DNA of 7,134 bases, taken from positions 1 to 7,134 of the forward strand of contig JAAHIA010000260.1 in assembly GCA_010671975.1 (NCBI GenBank), given 5' to 3'. This document shows, one piece after another, positions 5,060 through 7,134 of this stretch (position 1 is its first letter; each line of letters opens with the position of its first letter). Below the pieces are notes generated by a model that did no database searches, was not told the DNA's origin, and saw only the letters and a list, made by a program, of their open reading frames with translations. The position numbers and the translations under genes were made by a program. Source of the DNA: Leptolyngbya sp. SIO4C1. Its GTDB lineage: Bacteria > Cyanobacteriota > Cyanobacteriia > Phormidesmidales > Phormidesmidaceae.

Positions 5060-5818
5060 TTATTGCTGAATCAGATTTAGCGGCTGCGATCGCACAGTAG
5101 GTAAGGACTGCCAGTAGTCTCGAATCGTGCTAGCGACCTGCTGTGCGTGGTCAAAGTGAAAAAAGTGACGACCGCCGGGGCAGCTCCAGGCGCGATCGTT
5201 CGGTTTTAGCCACGGCTGCCACTGAGTTTGAGGCGAGCCACCCAAAATGCTGTCTTGCGCACCCCAGCAAACTAGCAGCGGTGACTCAATCCCACCACCG
5301 GCAATTTCTGTCCAGTCTGTCAGTGAATGGAGGGCTAAGCTAGTGTCGAGATCTTGCCCGAGTACCTGCATCAGCGCCTGAGTCAGACGATGGCCTTGCA
5401 TGCCAAAGAGCGATCGCACCATCTGCGCTAGGACCATGTCTCGGCTGCAGGGCAACAGCTGCCGCAGGGCGTAGTATTGACGATGCCAATTATTAGCGGG
5501 ATGGGCCCCGACCGACAGCAGCGTCAGCGACTTGACCCGGTGCGGAAACCGTCGCGCGTAGAGCAGCCCGATAATACCGCTGAGCCCATGTCCAAGCAGA
5601 TGTACCTGATGGGGAGGTGCCTCTGCACAGTCGCACCGTCTAATGTAGTCATGCAGCAGCTCAACTGGCGTTTCGAGACAGCAAGGTTCATCCGGTGTTT
5701 GAATGTACTCCCAGCGGCGAATCGCCGCAGCGCGGGTGAGCTGACACAGCAGCCGCTGATCAAACTTTTTCAAATGAGGGCTAACGGTCAGCCAGAGCGC
5801 AGTGGGCACTTGAGTCAT
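5060..5818 (-). CDS. Alpha/beta hydrolase-fold protein lacking the usual nucleophile Ser
   Basis: A 252-residue protein of the alpha/beta hydrolase fold. The nucleophile elbow, which should read GHS-x-GG, is GHGLSG at 76-81, so glycine 78 stands where serine is expected, with a serine two positions later. The surrounding segment (QVHLLGHG, then GLLYARRFPHRVKSLTLLSVG) is otherwise standard. The presumed catalytic acid (WGAQDSIL, D189) and base (PGGRHFFH, H218) are kept, so one member of the triad is missing; I checked the codon GGG on the minus strand. The protein may be a non-catalytic relative, or serine 80 may act instead. There is no signal peptide, so it is cytosolic. AGGA nine bases before ATG 5818 supports the start. 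It lies between fur and the Crp-type regulator; a promoter and a Fur-like half-site precede it. Confidence 0.9.
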   Translation of the reverse strand: MTQVPTALWLTVSPHLKKFDQRLLCQLTRAAAIRRWEYIQTPDEPCCLETPVELLHDYIRRCDCAEAPPHQVHLLGHGLSGIIGLLYARRFPHRVKSLTLLSVGAHPANNWHRQYYALRQLLPCSRDMVLAQMVRSLFGMQGHRLTQALMQVLGQDLDTSLALHSLTDWTEIAGGGIESPLLVCWGAQDSILGGSPQTQWQPWLKPNDRAWSCPGGRHFFHFDHAQQVASTIRDYWQSLPTVRSQPLNLIQQ

Positions 5819-5873
5819 AATTCAGAATCCTGGTTACTTATTGAATCTATTTCCCAACAAAGGCTTATGCAGT

Positions 5874-5879
5874 AGTATA
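5874..5879 (-). promoter_or_regulatory. Likely -10 element of the hydrolase-Crp transcript
   Basis: On the minus strand TATACT lies about 55 bases before the hydrolase start, a good sigma-70-type -10 hexamer. Seventeen bases upstream is TTCCTA, a poor -35, which overlaps the Fur-like sequence; many cyanobacterial promoters lack a clear -35. No terminator is seen between fur and this point. Confidence 0.45.
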
Positions 5880-5895
5880 AATCAGAAGTTGAAAA

Positions 5896-5912
5896 GTAGG
5901 AACCATTCTCAA
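5896..5912 (-). promoter_or_regulatory. Possible Fur half-box before the hydrolase gene
   Basis: On the minus strand TTGAGAATGG repeats the TTGAGAATG half of the Fur-box-like site at the fur promoter; the 10-mer CATTCTCAAT is identical at 5904-5913 and 6417-6426. The other half (TTCCTAC) is a poor match. Its place just upstream of the TATACT element would allow repression by Fur. Confidence 0.35.
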
Positions 5913-5951
5913 TAAAAGCGGACCCAGCAGGCCGGCAGTCGTTGACGGCGC

Positions 5952-6392
5952 TCAGCTGCTGCAGCGATCGCACACACCGTAGAGCATCAGCTGACAGTCC
6001 AGCACGTAGTAGCCGGCGCTGTGGGCCTGGTTTTCGCCGATGCGATCGATTAGATCTTCGGTAAATTCTATTGTCTGGCCGCACTGCACGCAGACCAAGT
6101 GATGGTGGTGGTCGCGCAGCGGCCGGTTGAGTTCGTAGTGCTTGTGATCTTCGGCTAGCTCTAGCTCGCGCAGCAGCCCCATATAAACCATCAGGTGCAG
6201 CGTTCTATAGACCGTCGACAGGCTGATCCGCTCGCCCTGATCTTTCAAGAGGGCATGCAGATCTTCAGCACTCAAATGCTCCCCCTGTGGCAGCGCCTGC
6301 AAAATATTCAAGATTTTCTGACGCTGAGCTGTCGCCCGGTAGCCGCGAGAATGGAGTGCTGCCTTCAGGGCATCCTCTGAGTAAAAAGGCAT
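5952..6392 (-). CDS. fur: Ferric uptake regulator, FurA-like
   Basis: An iron-responsive repressor of 146 residues, the usual Fur length. The N-terminal winged helix holds RGYRATAQRQKIL (16-28) and the recognition region ISLSTVYRTLHLM (56-68). EHLSAEDLH and HKHYELN are Fur signatures, and the metal-binding HHHHLVCVQCG begins at 95. Cysteines at 101, 104, 133, 141 and 144 match the two CXXC pairs and the extra Cys of cyanobacterial FurA; the residue after Cys141 is Asp, not the Pro I recall for the heme-binding Cys-Pro motif of Anabaena FurA. I start at ATG 6392, where family members begin and AGAAGA precedes; the in-frame ATG 6425 would add 11 atypical residues and sits inside the Fur-box-like site. 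The hydrolase and Crp-type genes follow on the same strand. PerR or Zur identity is less likely from the motif set. Confidence 0.92.
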   Translation of the reverse strand: MPFYSEDALKAALHSRGYRATAQRQKILNILQALPQGEHLSAEDLHALLKDQGERISLSTVYRTLHLMVYMGLLRELELAEDHKHYELNRPLRDHHHHLVCVQCGQTIEFTEDLIDRIGENQAHSAGYYVLDCQLMLYGVCDRCSS

Positions 6393-6408
6393 GTATCTTC
6401 TAATGTAT

Positions 6409-6425
6409 TTAAGAAGCATTCTCAA
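6409..6425 (-). promoter_or_regulatory. Fur-box-like palindrome at the fur promoter
   Basis: On the minus strand TTGAGAATGCTTCTTAA is a 17-bp palindrome around a central G with six of eight pairs matched, resembling the 7-1-7 Fur box (TGAGAAT-n-ATTCTCA type). It ends 17 bases before ATG 6392. An overlapping repeat, ATTCT-n5-AGAAT, spans 6418-6432. TTGACC at 6442-6447 (minus) could be the -35, which would put the palindrome over the -10. Autoregulation is the natural reading. Confidence 0.5.
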
Positions 6426-6577
6426 TTAGAATACCCTTAAAGGTCAAGCATTGCGAGAAATTTAAGTTAAGCAGCCTGCTCAGCTGCAGGAGCTAGATCA
6501 AGCGATAGGCTGAGGCAGATCAGGCTCAGTCAGTGTTAGGCTGCTCTGTATCAATTAAGAACGCTGGGAGGCGTTGA

Positions 6578-6997
6578 ATGCCTAGGGCTAAAGCAAACAA
6601 ATCTGCACCGGCAGCTAACGGCGCAGCGGATGCGACCGAAGCCGTCCCCATTGGGCTTAACCCGTCAGACTCACCAACGGTGCCAGAAACCTCAGAAGCG
6701 CCCCAAACGCCCGAGCTGATAGACGACCCGCAGCAGCTTGACGAGCTGTTTAAGGCGCTCAAGACATTGCTCAATACGGTCGATAAGCTGCAAACGGCGC
6801 GTCAGGATGTGGGCGATATCAAACCGCTGATGGAGCGTATGCTCGATGGCGAGCTGTTGTCTGGTGAGGAGCTGGATCAGCTAAAGTCAGGCGTCAGCAG
6901 CCTGTCCAAGCTCGTAAAAGTCTATGGCGACTATCAAACCGCGCTAGAGCAGGCGCAGCCTGCAAGAGAGCTATTAGATACGGTGCTAAAGCCCTAG
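6578..6997 (+). CDS. Conserved cyanobacterial protein of unknown function, helical C-terminus
   Basis: A 139-residue soluble protein without signal peptide or membrane segment. Residues 1-50 are rich in Ala, Pro, Ser and Thr and probably disordered, with a basic start (MPRAKANKSA). Residues 51-138 are strongly helical with heptad-like leucines (LDELFKALKTLLNTVDKL; RQDVGDIKPLMERML; SGEELDQLKSGVSSLSKLV; YGDYQTALEQAQPARELL), suggesting a short helical bundle or coiled coil. I recall similar RQDVGDIKPL and GV-LSKLV-Y-DYQ segments in unnamed cyanobacterial proteins but know of no assigned function. The start is firm: GGGAGG at 6566-6571 lies six bases before ATG 6578. The gene diverges from fur across about 185 bases; a shared control region is possible but not shown. 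Confidence 0.85.
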   Translation: MPRAKANKSAPAANGAADATEAVPIGLNPSDSPTVPETSEAPQTPELIDDPQQLDELFKALKTLLNTVDKLQTARQDVGDIKPLMERMLDGELLSGEELDQLKSGVSSLSKLVKVYGDYQTALEQAQPARELLDTVLKP

Positions 6998-7051
6998 AAG
7001 TTAAAGCCATAGAGAATAAGCAATCCGTAGGTGCGCCTAAAAAAAGTCAGA

Positions 7052-7082
7052 AGCCAGAGCTACCCACAGGCAGCCCCTGGCT
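7052..7082 (+). terminator. Weak hairpin after the helical-protein gene
   Basis: AGCCAG (7052-7057) pairs with CTGGCT (7077-7082) across a 19-base loop that can form one further G-C pair. A pyrimidine-rich tract follows rather than a clean T-run. Its position 55 bases after the stop codon suits a terminator, but the structure is weak. Confidence 0.35.
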
Positions 7083-7103
7083 CCTATCTCCTACCTCCTA
7101 TCT
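7081..7103. repeat. Direct repeat CTCCTATCT in a pyrimidine tract
   Basis: CTCCTATCT occurs at 7081-7089 and 7095-7103, offset by 14 bases, with CTACCTCCTA between. The tract to about 7111 is nearly all C and T. Simple repeats of this kind are common between cyanobacterial genes, and I see no function. Confidence 0.5.
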
Positions 7104-7134
7104 TCTCTCCCTAATTTGGCAGTAGCCGCTCCGC

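Noticed and set aside
6475..6490. Small inverted repeat CCTGC / GCAGG between fur and the helical-protein gene
   Set aside because: Five-bp stem only, no T-run, in a stretch with several similar AGGCT words; indistinguishable from chance.

Overview
This window reads as chromosomal DNA of a cyanobacterium. Six copies of the octamer GCGATCGC, the HIP1 repeat enriched in many cyanobacterial genomes, are visible. Several proteins are typical of cyanobacteria: a DUF2811 protein, a FurA-like regulator and a GRR/GGSR-motif secreted peptide. The genus cannot be fixed from sequence alone; base composition and protein style would fit a Leptolyngbya- or Synechococcus-like lineage.

Left part (1-1690). 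The 5' portion of a P-loop ATPase gene runs off the left edge on the minus strand. A short secreted peptide (+) and a DUF2811 gene (-) follow, overlapping tail to tail by 21 bases. Then comes about 500 bases without a gene. It is not empty: it holds four near-identical DnaA boxes of the type TTTTCCACA (1448-1533), three in one orientation with starts 21 and 11 bases apart, beside an AT-rich stretch, two HIP1 sites and a perfect 10-bp hairpin. This is a candidate replication origin or DnaA-binding locus.

Middle part (1691-4282). A relic of an aldo/keto reductase gene ends exactly where the stop codon of a minus-strand TetR regulator begins. The TetR gene diverges from a SAM-dependent methyltransferase gene, and the space between them holds two related operator-like sequences sharing ACAAACTA. 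Downstream of the methyltransferase lies a small gene whose product aligns with the pyruvoyl enzyme SAM decarboxylase (SpeD), but residues needed for self-processing are replaced. TetR, methyltransferase and SpeD-like protein may form a small SAM-linked module of unknown purpose.

Right part (4283-7134). Three minus-strand genes read fur, then an alpha/beta hydrolase, then a Crp/Fnr-type regulator. Fur has a Fur-box-like palindrome at its own promoter. A related 10-mer sits in front of the hydrolase, suggesting shared iron or redox control. The hydrolase has glycine where the family has its nucleophilic serine. A plus-strand gene for a helical protein of unknown function diverges from fur, followed by a weak hairpin and a pyrimidine-rich repeat at the edge.
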